Assembly: GCA_002404895.1 (NCBI GenBank)
Contig: DHKO01000012.1
Location: 1-64,000 of the forward strand
Direction of reading: 5' to 3'
Length of the DNA: 64,000 nucleotides
Source: Treponema sp. UBA4692
GTDB lineage: Bacteria; Spirochaetota; Spirochaetia; Treponematales; Treponemataceae
The position numbers were made by a program, and so were the translations under genes. Numbering within the stretch: the stretch's first letter is position 1; each line of letters opens with the position of its first letter. Shown one piece after another: positions 21,015 through 29,211 of the stretch. The notes beneath the pieces are model-generated. The model had not been told where the DNA came from. It ran no database searches and was given only the letters and a program-made list of their open reading frames with translations.

Positions 21015-21350
21015 ATGAGCGAACAAGACGAAACATTCATAGAAAGATATGAGAGACTCTGCAAGCAGGCGGGGCTTTCACAGGCAAAAGTAAGTCGCGC
21101 GACGGGCATAGCCTACCAGACATTCACAGACCACAGACGAAGAAAAACAATATTCAGCGCGGAAGAGTGCGCAAAAATAGCCGAAGTCCTAAATGTTTCG
21201 GTCGATTATCTCATAACAGGAAAATCAAGGGAGCTTCCGTCCGACATTCAGGACACAGTCTCTATGCTAATGCAGCTTCCAGAAAGCAAGCGCGCCCCTA
21301 TTGTCGCAATGGTAAAAGGACAGGTCATTTACTTCAAAAGCACTATATAG
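21015..21350 (+). CDS. Cro/CI-like HTH repressor (paralogue 6)
   Basis: A 111-residue HTH protein: YERLCKQAGLSQAKVSRATG, IAYQTFTDHRRRKTIFSAEE, IAEVLNVSVDYLITGK, then SMLMQLPESKRAPIVAMVKG. It lies 72 nt downstream of paralogue 5 on the same strand, probably in the same transcript, and looks like an older duplication of it. Confidence 0.8.
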   Translation: MSEQDETFIERYERLCKQAGLSQAKVSRATGIAYQTFTDHRRRKTIFSAEECAKIAEVLNVSVDYLITGKSRELPSDIQDTVSMLMQLPESKRAPIVAMVKGQVIYFKSTI

Positions 21351-21450
21351 CGCAAAGCCACCCAGCATTTTCTGAAATCCTACTGCACTTTTCTTAATAG
21401 TCTCTCATAAACCGCGCTTCTCAAACCTATAATAATTTCAGGAGTAAAAA

Positions 21451-21690
21451 ATGAAAGATTTTATAAAAAGTCTATTGCTGTTCTGGTCTCTGCCCAGAAT
21501 AGCAAAGGGTTCTGTCTATGCGGCTGTTCAGTCGCTTGCGGAATTCTACGGAGAATCGAATGAGAAAGGAAGAGACCGTAAAGACAAAGCGGATTCTGCG
21601 CAGCGTGGACAAGGCGTTTGTAATGGAGCTTCTAGGCAAGGTAAACCTTACACAAAGAGAGCTGAAGATAATCAAAGACACGGAGCTTGA
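21451..21690 (+). CDS. Small hypothetical protein overlapping sigma-like gene
   Basis: A 79-residue frame, MKDFIKSLLLFWSLPRIAKG, with a strong ribosome-binding site (CAGGAG) and a TATAAT box upstream near 21427. The N terminus is hydrophobic; the C-terminal half (SAQRGQGVCNGASRQGKPYT) overlaps the sigma-like gene and reads like out-of-frame coding sequence. It may therefore be a short leader-type gene that has run on. Confidence 0.4.
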   Translation: MKDFIKSLLLFWSLPRIAKGSVYAAVQSLAEFYGESNEKGRDRKDKADSAQRGQGVCNGASRQGKPYTKRAEDNQRHGA

Positions 21691-21814
21691 GCGCAAGACC
21701 ATAAAAGAAATGTCCATTGAGATGAACTTGTCATTGTCGTACATAAGCGTAATAAAGAAATCCGCAATGGATAAAATCTACAGATACTGCCTTATTGCAA
21801 GACTTGTGAAATGA
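21560..21814 (+). CDS. Sigma-region-4-like late regulator
   Basis: An 84-residue protein, MRKEETVKTKRILRSVDKAF, with NLTQRELKIIKDTELERKTI, KEMSIEMNLSLSYISVIKKS. This is a sigma-70 region 4-like HTH as found in phage late-gene activators. The ATG at 21560 follows CGGAG. It directly precedes the plus-strand late genes and is the likely activator of that operon. Confidence 0.65.
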   Translation: MRKEETVKTKRILRSVDKAFVMELLGKVNLTQRELKIIKDTELERKTIKEMSIEMNLSLSYISVIKKSAMDKIYRYCLIARLVK

Positions 21815-21892
21815 CAGTGCAAAAGCAGTAGAACAAAGCCGGACAAAAACCGCCTAGCATAAGGTCATCTTGCATAAACGGAGGTAAAGGTT

Positions 21893-22417
21893 ATGGAAGT
21901 TAAGACCGAATCAGGCGGGCTTTTCAACGCCGCCGGAACAGGCACAACCGCGCTCGGCATTATCGGCACGGTGCTTGGCGGACTTGCTACCGCAGTAAGC
22001 GGCGGCAACGGATTGCTGAATCTCGGCAGCGGAAACGGCGGCAAAGGCTGCCCCAACGCGAACGACAGCAACACCTATGTAACAAAGGCGGAGCTTGAAA
22101 TGACACAGCAGCTTGCGTCAAAGGATTCTGAGATTGCTCTCCTGAAGAGCGAGCAGAACACAGAGACAAAGATTGCCGATGTCTATGAGCGTCTGATTAC
22201 AAGAATCAACGCCGACCAGAAAGAGCAGAGCGCATGGAACGCCCAGCAGAGCGTGAACAACGCGGCAATCAGCGCGGCTGTGGCTTCAAACGCAAACTCA
22301 ATCGCGGCATTGCAGAGCAGCTGCGCCCAGATTACAAAGCTGGTTGTTCCTAACTCGGCAATCTGCCCGGGCTGGGGAAATGTAACAATCACGCCTGCGA
22401 CTACAGCAAGCGCATAG
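21893..22417 (+). CDS. Conserved Ala/Asn-rich late phage protein
   Basis: A 174-residue protein behind a strong ribosome-binding site (GGAGGTAAAGGTT). A Gly-rich hydrophobic N terminus (GTTALGIIGTVLGGLATAVS) may be a membrane or fusion-like segment. A helical middle (AELEMTQQLASKDSEIALLK) leads to an Asn/Ala repeat region and a C terminus ITKLVVPNSAICPGWGNVTI. Its position at the head of the late operon suggests a virion or host-envelope component. No defined function. Confidence 0.65.
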   Translation: MEVKTESGGLFNAAGTGTTALGIIGTVLGGLATAVSGGNGLLNLGSGNGGKGCPNANDSNTYVTKAELEMTQQLASKDSEIALLKSEQNTETKIADVYERLITRINADQKEQSAWNAQQSVNNAAISAAVASNANSIAALQSSCAQITKLVVPNSAICPGWGNVTITPATTASA

Positions 22418-22492
22418 CAAAAACGAACAAGACGGTGGCTTAACATACCGCCGCCTTTCATCACATAAAAAAAAGGAATCTGACAAGCAGGA

Positions 22493-22873
22493 ATGAGAAA
22501 CAGAAGCCAGCCAGCACAGGAAAAAGCAGAGCAATCATCAACACCAACAAAGCAGGACGAGCTTGACAGAATCGAGCGCAAAATAATCATCAGGCTGTTC
22601 GGAAAAGAAGCGATTCCTGACAAGACCGCCGTTCTTTTCAACATTCTAAACATAGATCCGAACAAGTACATAAAGATGTTCGAGAAAAAGCTCTCGCCAA
22701 TGCTCAACAATGACGGAACTGTCAGCGGCTCAATGCTAAGAAAAATAATCCAGTTCTCAAAGTACAGGGATATTTTAGATGTTGTGCAAATTCCTGATGA
22801 AGACTTCTATCTCAGCAGCCATATCGATTCCTTGATAAAAACATTCATACCCGGAGGAAAAAGCAATGCTTAG
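22493..22873 (+). CDS. Hypothetical late phage protein
   Basis: A 126-residue protein with a disordered Gln/Glu-rich N terminus and a helical body (DELDRIERKIIIRLFGKEAI, NILNIDPNKYIKMFEKKLSP). No family recognised. The next gene starts inside its last codons behind GGAGG, indicating translational coupling. Confidence 0.6.
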   Translation: MRNRSQPAQEKAEQSSTPTKQDELDRIERKIIIRLFGKEAIPDKTAVLFNILNIDPNKYIKMFEKKLSPMLNNDGTVSGSMLRKIIQFSKYRDILDVVQIPDEDFYLSSHIDSLIKTFIPGGKSNA

Positions 22874-23345
22874 CATAAAACATCTCGTGGAAGCAGGAAT
22901 GAAAGACGGCAAGGACACGCAGAAAATGCTTGGAATTCTCGCCGACAACATCGACTGCGGACATTCAAAGACAGATACATACGAGAAGCTCTATGAGGAA
23001 GTCTACGGACATCATCTCTGCGAAAAATTCTGCAAGGAAATGGTCGCGGATATGCACAGCGCGAACGGAAAAGGCGAGAAATGGACGCTGGCGGAGACAA
23101 ACGAGGCTGCGCGGAAAGTTGACATCACATTCAGCAGCAAGGATGACGACTACACCGAATATGAGTTCTGGGCGGCGATGCATATGATGTACCATGACTA
23201 CGCTAACGTCTTCGCCGAATCAAAGATTGAGGCCGACCCGGTGCTTTACGCAAAGCTCGCGGACGCTTATCTTGCAGACGAGGACGCGCCGAAAGGAAAA
23301 CTTTTAAGCTACTTCTTTTTTGTGAAGAAATCACTTGAAAAATAG
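22866..23345 (+). CDS. Conserved late phage protein (DUF7841-like)
   Basis: A 159-residue protein, MLSIKHLVEAGMKDGKDTQK, NIDCGHSKTDTYEKLYEEVY, then TEYEFWAAMHMMYHDYANVF and LADAYLADEDAPKGKLLSYF. From memory it resembles conserved proteins of gut prophages, possibly DUF7841; this cannot be checked here. It follows two other unknown late genes and precedes a terminator and the lysis genes. Confidence 0.6.
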   Translation: MLSIKHLVEAGMKDGKDTQKMLGILADNIDCGHSKTDTYEKLYEEVYGHHLCEKFCKEMVADMHSANGKGEKWTLAETNEAARKVDITFSSKDDDYTEYEFWAAMHMMYHDYANVFAESKIEADPVLYAKLADAYLADEDAPKGKLLSYFFFVKKSLEK

Positions 23346-23385
23346 ATGTTTTGCGAGTAGTATCTAGCTAGGTGTCATTACCTAT

Positions 23386-23423
23386 GAGCCGACAGATTTT
23401 CATATCTGCCGGCTCTTTTTTTT
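23386..23423 (+). terminator. Intrinsic terminator
   Basis: GAGCCGACAGAT and ATCTGCCGGCTC pair with one mismatch around a short loop and are followed by eight T. It separates the three unknown late genes from the lysis cassette. Confidence 0.8.
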
Positions 23424-23451
23424 GCGGAGTAAACAATTCAGGAGGCAGCGA

Positions 23452-23826
23452 ATGACAGCCAGCGACAGCACAATTCTTCACGAATTATTGACTCTGACAA
23501 AAAACTCAAATGACAGAGACTCTCGCATTGAAAACAAAGTAAACGTTCTTGACACACGAATGAAAAACATCGAAGACCACGCAGTCAAGCAGGACGAGAG
23601 AATAGACAAGCTCACAGAAGTCATATCAAACCAGAAAGTAATAGAGCACAGCACCTCAGAGCTGGCCGCCTCAGTAGAGAAACTGTCAGCACGTGTAAGC
23701 ACGCTTGAAAAGAAAACAGGCGACATAGCCCTTTCAGCTTGGAAAAAGATTGTGGCAATATCCGCCTCTGTAATAATAACAGCGGCAATAACATATCTTC
23801 TAGGAAAAATCAGGATAGGAGACTGA
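23452..23826 (+). CDS. Coiled-coil lysis-associated membrane protein (XhlA-like)
   Basis: A 124-residue protein: a long coiled coil (NKVNVLDTRMKNIEDHAVKQ, SELAASVEKLSARVSTLEKK) and one C-terminal membrane segment (IVAISASVIITAAITYLLG). This is the layout of XhlA-like proteins found next to endolysins. The ATG at 23452 follows CAGGAGG; a TTG at 23422 is less likely. It stops 2 nt before the amidase gene. Confidence 0.65.
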   Translation: MTASDSTILHELLTLTKNSNDRDSRIENKVNVLDTRMKNIEDHAVKQDERIDKLTEVISNQKVIEHSTSELAASVEKLSARVSTLEKKTGDIALSAWKKIVAISASVIITAAITYLLGKIRIGD

Positions 23827-23827
23827 A

Positions 23828-24415
23828 ATGGAAATCACAAGGAATTTTCTCACAGTGAACGAATATTCGCGCCCCGGCAAAAAGCTAAAAGAACTTCTTG
23901 GAATTGTAATGCACTGAACGGCCTCGCTTCACGACAAGGCAATGGAAGACCGAAACTTTTTTGAGAACAGAAAAACGGGAATGTCAGGCTACGGTTCGGC
24001 GCATTACATAATCGGAAAAAAGGGCGAAATCGTGCAGTGCATCCCGGAAGACGAGGTCGCCTATCACTGCGGCTCATCACAGGCAGACCCTGAAAGCGGC
24101 AGAATCTACACAGACTACGCAAGGCAGAAATTCGGGAAATATGCTGAAGACTACAAAAACAGCTCACCTAACTTATGCACAATCGGAATCGAGCTAAGCC
24201 CCGCCGACCTCTACGGAAATTTCACAAGCAGCACTCTTGAATCAGCAGCGGAGCTTTGCGCCGACATCTGCAAAAGGCACAATCTTACAGCACAGGACAT
24301 AACAACACACCACAACATTGTAGGCTGGAAAGACTGCCCCCGCCTCTGGACAAACAAGCCGGAGCTTCTGGAAGACTTCAAGAACAAGGTCAAAGACAGA
24401 ATTCAAAATGCGTAA
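23828..24415 (+). CDS. N-acetylmuramoyl-L-alanine amidase with in-frame TGA
   Basis: A 195-codon amidase_2 endolysin, interrupted by TGA at codon 30 (23915-23917). The frame reads ...LLGIVMH-TGA-TASLHDKAM, then GYGSAHYIIGKKGEIVQCIP, EDEVAYHCGSS, CTIGIELSP and ITTHHNIVGWKDCP. Zinc ligands by comparison with T7 lysozyme are the His just before the TGA, the His of THHN and the Cys of KDCP. The TGA occupies the position that is Cys, Trp or Tyr in relatives. Possible explanations are a recent nonsense mutation, read-through, or recoding. An internal start at 23942 would lose the first zinc ligand. Confidence 0.75.
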
Positions 24416-24433
24416 AGCAAGGAGATAAAGAAA

Positions 24434-24685
24434 ATGGAAAAGACAGAAGAAAAAACAGCTAATTCAGCCGAAAAGACTGAGCAGAAACAGGAAAAGAGAA
24501 GCAAGCTCAAATCAGTAAAACTTTGGGTAACGCTTTGGGCTATCGTAATGGTAACTTTCATTGTCATCGCGGACAGAAACCAGTTCTCTACAATCGCCCA
24601 GTGGCTTTGCGGCGTTCCTCTCGCGTACATCGGCGCGAATGTATGGCAGAAGCAGATTTACAGCAAGGAAGAAAAACAGCAATGA
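24434..24685 (+). CDS. Putative holin
   Basis: An 83-residue protein with a charged N terminus (Glu/Lys-rich, about 30 residues) and two hydrophobic segments (KLWVTLWAIVMVTFIVIA and STIAQWLCGVPLAYIGANVW), ending in a charged tail. Size, topology and position between endolysin and spanins fit a holin. Confidence 0.7.
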   Translation: MEKTEEKTANSAEKTEQKQEKRSKLKSVKLWVTLWAIVMVTFIVIADRNQFSTIAQWLCGVPLAYIGANVWQKQIYSKEEKQQ

Positions 24686-24990
24686 CAACAAAAATAATCA
24701 TTTTTCTTTCCGCTCTTGCAGCCCTGCTTATTGCCGCCTGCTATGTCTGCATAAAGGTGATTGTCTCAAACAGGAAGAAGATAAAAGAGCTTAAAGCCAC
24801 CGCCGAAAATCTGAAAGTCAATATGTCCCGGCTTGTAAACCACGCAAAACGGCTGGAGCAAACAAAAATCAGCGGCGCGGAATTCTACCACAAAATCGAG
24901 AAGGCAAAAAACGATGAGGAAATCAACAATATTGTTGCTGGCATTATTCTTTCTAACAATAACCGCGTGCAAGAGTCCGCCAAAAGTTGA
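24682..24990 (+). CDS. Rz-like inner-membrane spanin
   Basis: A 102-residue protein: one N-terminal membrane anchor (IIIFLSALAALLIAACYVCI) and a periplasmic coiled coil (RKKIKELKATAENLKVNMSR). It starts in an ATGA overlap with the holin gene. The outer-membrane spanin is encoded in another frame within its last 77 nt, the classical Rz/Rz1 arrangement. It would fuse inner and outer membranes at lysis. Confidence 0.75.
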   Translation: MTTKIIIFLSALAALLIAACYVCIKVIVSNRKKIKELKATAENLKVNMSRLVNHAKRLEQTKISGAEFYHKIEKAKNDEEINNIVAGIILSNNNRVQESAKS

Positions 24991-25147
24991 GCCTATGCTT
25001 CCGCCCGAGCCGCAGCGCAAAACGCTCTCATCGCCGTCAAGCATAAGGGAATACGCAGAGATAATCGCATACTACGATGAGCTTGTCTGCGAATGGGAGC
25101 TGTGGGCGGAAACCGCAAAAGAAATCATTTCCACACAGAATCAATGA
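24914..25147 (+). CDS. Rz1-like outer-membrane lipoprotein spanin
   Basis: A 77-residue lipoprotein: signal peptide MRKSTILLLALFFLTITAC with lipobox LTITAC, then a Pro-rich mature start (KSPPKVEPMLPPEPQRK) as in Rz1. It overlaps the Rz-like gene by 77 nt in a different frame. The 3' end overlaps the integrase gene tail to tail by 23 nt. Confidence 0.75.
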   Translation: MRKSTILLLALFFLTITACKSPPKVEPMLPPEPQRKTLSSPSSIREYAEIIAYYDELVCEWELWAETAKEIISTQNQ

Positions 25148-26333
25148 CAGCCTTGTTTTCAAGCAGCTGCGGCAGATGGTCGGTTACTTTTGACTTGTCA
25201 TAGTATTCGGTCATCTGCCTTGACGAGTGTCCCATCATAAGCATAAGGTCATCAGTTGAAATCTCGCGGTTCATCATAGTGTCGTAAGTGAAGCGGAGCG
25301 AATGAAAGGAAATATTTCTTTCCTCAGCGTCAATCCCATTGTGCCTTAGAACACTCTTGAAATGGTTTGAGAGATATTCCGGCCCGTAAGCGTGTCCGTG
25401 ATACTCAAAAACAAAGTCTGTCTGCTTTGAGTTTTCCAGAAGCCTCATTGTCTTAATCATTCTGACAGTACGTTCCGGCAGAACAGCGATTCTCCATTTC
25501 TTGTTTCTGTCATTGCCCTTTTTCAGACGCTCTACACGCTTTCCCAAAGCGTCAAAAGAAGCATTGAGCAGAATAGCGTCTTCCCTGATAAACTGCGGAT
25601 ATTTCAAAGCCCTTATCTCTCCGCTTCTCATTCCTGTCGTGAGCGCAGTATAGACCGCAGTTGCTGAAACAAAATCCTGTGCCTCGCTCTCACCGTTCCA
25701 TATATGCCAGACTTTCAAAAGTTCTTCGGTGTTGTCAGGAAAAAGCATTGAAATCTCGTCTGGAAAAAGAATTCCTTTCTCTCTTTGGTCAACTCTCTTG
25801 TAGTTTTTCAGTTCCGGGATTCTGTCAATAAGATTGTAAAGATAAAGCTCGTTGAAGATTACATTGAAAATCGAAATCAGCCCATTGCGCCAAGAATTGC
25901 TCCGCTTCTGCCTCAAAAGCCAGTCATCAATGATTCCCGCCGAAATGTCCCTCACGCTGAACTCTCCGAAGCGTCCAAGAATATCATTCAAATTAGTTGC
26001 TTTCTGCCGCCGTGTTTTCTCGTGATAGTCAATTCCTCTGTTATGCTGCTTTGTCAGATAGTCAGAGTCTGCGTCAAACATTCCAGAGCAAAAATCTTTC
26101 AGCTTTATATCAGCTGTCTCTTTTTTCTCAGCCCCGAGCAATTCATCCTCAGAAAGACCTGCAATATAAGCCTCTGCCTCACGTTTAACGCTTGTTCCAC
26201 AGGAGCGGCGGACTTGTTTGCCGTCTTTCCAAAACCAAAAATACCAGACTTTAACAGTCTTTCCATTGCGCGCAACCTTGCGCTGATAAAGATGTTTCAC
26301 AATCATAGAAACATTTATGCACATTTTATGCAC
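25125..26333 (-). CDS. int: Tyrosine integrase
   Basis: A 402-residue phage integrase. The N-terminal arm-binding part (KVWYFWFWKDGKQVRRSCGT) is followed by a core-binding SAM-like domain. The catalytic domain contains the first Arg in TTGMRSGEIRALKY, HSLRFTYD for the H-x-x-R box, and GHSSRQMTEYYDKS with the nucleophilic Tyr. Several in-frame Met codons near the 5' end leave the start uncertain (26333 to 26306). It marks the right end of the prophage beside fapA; att core not identified. Confidence 0.9.
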   Translation of the reverse strand: MHKMCINVSMIVKHLYQRKVARNGKTVKVWYFWFWKDGKQVRRSCGTSVKREAEAYIAGLSEDELLGAEKKETADIKLKDFCSGMFDADSDYLTKQHNRGIDYHEKTRRQKATNLNDILGRFGEFSVRDISAGIIDDWLLRQKRSNSWRNGLISIFNVIFNELYLYNLIDRIPELKNYKRVDQREKGILFPDEISMLFPDNTEELLKVWHIWNGESEAQDFVSATAVYTALTTGMRSGEIRALKYPQFIREDAILLNASFDALGKRVERLKKGNDRNKKWRIAVLPERTVRMIKTMRLLENSKQTDFVFEYHGHAYGPEYLSNHFKSVLRHNGIDAEERNISFHSLRFTYDTMMNREISTDDLMLMMGHSSRQMTEYYDKSKVTDHLPQLLENKAVIDSVWK

Positions 26334-26376
26334 AAATTCAAGTTTTCTACATTAAAATCAACCGTAGTAAAACAAC

Positions 26377-26399
26377 ATCTCTTTATATTACAAAGAGAT
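26377..26399 (-). terminator. Terminator-like hairpin after fapA
   Basis: ATCTCTTT and AAAGAGAT pair perfectly around a 7-nt loop, and on the minus strand GUUGUUUU follows. It is placed to end the flagellar operon transcript. The prophage junction should lie close by. Confidence 0.5.
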
Positions 26400-26419
26400 A
26401 AAAATAAAACAATTTTATC

Positions 26420-28387
26420 TCAATCGGAGCTATACCCATCTGGTCCCTTTATATCATCAAAACTAGGTTTTTCGAACTTTCCGCGTCGCACAAAGCCATT
26501 TTCATAGTAGAAAGTAAGGCTTTTTGCATCTGCCCGGACTTCATCTTTTTCATCGCGAACCCAAATTTTCACGCCTGCGTAAACAGTTCCAGCAACATAA
26601 ACTTTTCCGATATTTTTAAGTTCGCGAAGACGCGCCTGAATTTTCCCGATTTCATCATTATAGGCAGTATTTTCAGCGATAATCTCGTTTTTCTGCTCTG
26701 TAAGCCGCTGAAGATTCTCTTCCTTTTCTTTAGGAATCGTTCTCCTGACTTTTTTCATATTCTCGAGAGTCGCAATGTCAAGCTCGATTTCCTCAAGCCG
26801 CTTGACATTATTGTTTTGCATTTCAATAAGCTCTTCAAGACGATGCTTCGCCTTCGGGTCATATCCGACTTCAATGACAGTTTCCGTTCCGCCGCCGTTC
26901 GAGCCGATATTTTTCGCAAGAACATATTCAGTCGCAAACAAATGCCCGCCAGTGATTTGCGCCCTTTTTCCCTGCAAGATGATTTTTTTCTGCGCTGAAA
27001 TATCGCTGTTCATAATCGAGTCGGTAACAATGACATTTTCCTCAACCTGAACTTTTGTGTTCTGAATGAATTTAGCCCAAAGCGAGCCGCCGCAGATGAT
27101 TTCACCCTCATTTTTTCCGATTACGCCAGAAGAAACAATAATGTCGCTGTCAGATTCAAGATGACATTTTCCGACAGTTCCGCTCACCTCAATATTTCCG
27201 CTCGCCTTGATGTCAAATCCGTCCTCTACGCTGCCTTTGACAACAACAGTTCCAAGAAATGTTATATTTCCGGTCTTAACGTTTACGCCGTCAACTTCCA
27301 TCACAGGCTCTACGCAGATTTTTCCGTTCAAAAGAAGAACCTGGCCGTTTATTTCAGCAAGAACAGTCCGTCCGTCCGTGTCAACCTTGACATTTTTTCC
27401 AAGAGGAATATTAATATCGCGTCCGTTTTTCGCTTCAAGGTAATTTCCGAAAAGAGTCTTTCCAGCTTTTCCCTGCTCTGGCAAAATTTTTTGGGCAAGG
27501 GGCTGACCTTCAACAACATTCTGAATGAGGTTAAGCTCCTTGAAGTCAACCTGGCCGTTCGCAGCCTCTTTCGCACGGATTTTCGAGCGGTCTGTCTCAA
27601 AATTATAGACCATGTAGGCATCGTGCCCGTCAACAGGAAGAACCGCCTCCGCAACTACAACCGGCTCATTGTAAATAGGAACATCAACAAGCGCGTTTAT
27701 CTTCTCATCAGAAATTCCTGCCACAACGCCCTGAGTTGTAAGCGCGTTTTTTATCTGCTCAGGAGTAATATCCGCGCCGCCAAGCGTCGGAGGATTTATC
27801 GTGCAGGTTGCCTTCATATTGTCTTTTGCAATATCAATTACAAACACGGCGTCGCTTGAAGGAACGCGATTATATTTTCCAATCGGCTGATACTGATTGC
27901 CAGTTCCTTCTTTCGCATATTTTTTCACAAGCTGCTCGTCAACAGAAGTTGTATCAGGGCGGTTCAAGTCATTAAGCAAAGTGTTAATGTCAACAGGCTT
28001 TCCTTTTCCGCTCGGAAGCACAACTTTCAGGACAAGCTCGTTGTCAAAATGATGAATATAGTAAACACCGTCCTTTGAAACAGGCTTGGCTTCATCATCA
28101 TCAAATCCGCCCATAACATTTGAAGTCTTGGATTTTGCGGCTTTTTTAAGAGACTCAGGATTCTGATAGACTTTTATAGCCCACGGCTTTTTTGCGATTC
28201 CCATAAATCCATCGAATCCTCTTTCCATCACTTCGTACTCAAGATTCGAGACTTTTGTGTTGAACTGAACAGCCGCATCGGCAAGCGCCTCATCGAGAGT
28301 ATCTGCGCGAACATCAACAAAGTTAATTTCTTTGTCGCGCTCGTACATCTTCGCCATGTCTTTCCGAATAGAATCCAAAGTAACCAT
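26420..28387 (-). CDS. fapA: FapA-family protein (DUF342) with Jag-N domain
   Basis: A 655-residue protein. The N terminus (FVDVRADTLDEALADAAVQF, MERGFDGFMGIAKK) is a Jag-N-like domain. The long middle is a parallel beta-helix DUF342/FapA region with recurrent G-I/V-x-G patterns (GSVEDGFDIKASGNIEVSGT). A coiled coil (KHRLEELIEMQNNNVKRLEE) precedes the C terminus. In treponemes it ends the flagellar operon after the sigma factor; in Vibrio, FapA links flagellar assembly to glucose signalling. The precise role in spirochaetes is unknown. Confidence 0.85.
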   Translation of the reverse strand: MVTLDSIRKDMAKMYERDKEINFVDVRADTLDEALADAAVQFNTKVSNLEYEVMERGFDGFMGIAKKPWAIKVYQNPESLKKAAKSKTSNVMGGFDDDEAKPVSKDGVYYIHHFDNELVLKVVLPSGKGKPVDINTLLNDLNRPDTTSVDEQLVKKYAKEGTGNQYQPIGKYNRVPSSDAVFVIDIAKDNMKATCTINPPTLGGADITPEQIKNALTTQGVVAGISDEKINALVDVPIYNEPVVVAEAVLPVDGHDAYMVYNFETDRSKIRAKEAANGQVDFKELNLIQNVVEGQPLAQKILPEQGKAGKTLFGNYLEAKNGRDINIPLGKNVKVDTDGRTVLAEINGQVLLLNGKICVEPVMEVDGVNVKTGNITFLGTVVVKGSVEDGFDIKASGNIEVSGTVGKCHLESDSDIIVSSGVIGKNEGEIICGGSLWAKFIQNTKVQVEENVIVTDSIMNSDISAQKKIILQGKRAQITGGHLFATEYVLAKNIGSNGGGTETVIEVGYDPKAKHRLEELIEMQNNNVKRLEEIELDIATLENMKKVRRTIPKEKEENLQRLTEQKNEIIAENTAYNDEIGKIQARLRELKNIGKVYVAGTVYAGVKIWVRDEKDEVRADAKSLTFYYENGFVRRGKFEKPSFDDIKGPDGYSSD

Positions 28388-28390
28388 AGG

Positions 28391-29188
28391 CTAAAAAATA
28401 CCTTTCCTGAAATTTGTCAGCTTTGCGCGGAGATGAAGATTCGCGTTGGCATGAAGCTGCGAAATTCGGCTCTCAGAGACTTCAAGAACCTGGCCGATTT
28501 CCTTGAAAGTCAAATCCTCATGATAATAAAGAACGATAACCATTTTTTCTTTTTCAGGAAGCTCGTTTATCGCCTGAATAATGACTTTTCTGATTTCCTC
28601 GCGCTCAACCTGAACATCAGGATTCAAACTCTGAGGAGACTCAATGCTGTCGCCGATTGAAAGATGGTCGCTGTCATCGCCTGAATACCAGACATCATTA
28701 AGAGAAAGGACAGAAGTTCCTGAAATTTTCATTACAGTGTGCTGATAATCTTCAACGCTGATGTTCATTTCACGGGCGATCTCCTCATCAGTTGCAGGAC
28801 GAGAAAGCCGGGACTCCAAAGAACTTATGACATCTTCAATTTCGCGCGATTTTTGACGCACAGAACGCGGAACCCAGTCCAGCTGCCTCATCTCATCGAT
28901 GATTGCTCCCCGAATTCTCGTTACAGCGTAAGTCTTGAATTTTACTTTCTTGTCAAGGTCATATTTATTGATTGCATCAAGGAGACCAAACTGCCCGAAG
29001 CCCACCAAGTCGTCAAATTCCATGCTTGAAGGCAGACCTATCGAAACCTTGCCTGCAACATATTTCACAAGAGGCATATACTTGCGTATAATTTTATCGC
29101 GAAGCACGGAAGTCTTTTTTTTCTTGAATTCCTTCCAAATAGCGTCTTCTTCTTCATCGTTTATAAAAAGCGTTTTATCGTTCTCCAT
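28391..29188 (-). CDS. whiG: Flagellar sigma-28 factor (WhiG/FliA)
   Basis: A 265-residue sigma factor. Region 2 shows IRKYMPLVKYVAGKVSIGLP, FDDLVGFGQFGLLDAINKYD and TYAVTRIRGAIIDEMRQLDW; region 3 RLSRPATDEEIAREMNIS; region 4 INELPEKEKMVIVLYYHEDL, TFKEIGQVLEVSESRISQLH. The start at 29188 is chosen for AGGATG; 29206 is the alternative. It directs class III flagellar genes, and the sigma-28 promoter in front of flbD suggests it also feeds back on its own operon. Confidence 0.92.
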   Translation of the reverse strand: MENDKTLFINDEEEDAIWKEFKKKKTSVLRDKIIRKYMPLVKYVAGKVSIGLPSSMEFDDLVGFGQFGLLDAINKYDLDKKVKFKTYAVTRIRGAIIDEMRQLDWVPRSVRQKSREIEDVISSLESRLSRPATDEEIAREMNISVEDYQHTVMKISGTSVLSLNDVWYSGDDSDHLSIGDSIESPQSLNPDVQVEREEIRKVIIQAINELPEKEKMVIVLYYHEDLTFKEIGQVLEVSESRISQLHANANLHLRAKLTNFRKGIF

Positions 29189-29211
29189 TTGCAACATCCT
29201 ATACACTTTTT

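Noticed and set aside
23915..23917. Selenocysteine codon in the amidase
   Set aside because: The Cys-equivalent position makes it tempting, but no convincing bacterial SECIS hairpin follows the TGA; kept only as an alternative to nonsense mutation.
26334..26419. attR core of the prophage
   Set aside because: The junction should be here, but the left end is outside the window, so no direct repeat can be matched.
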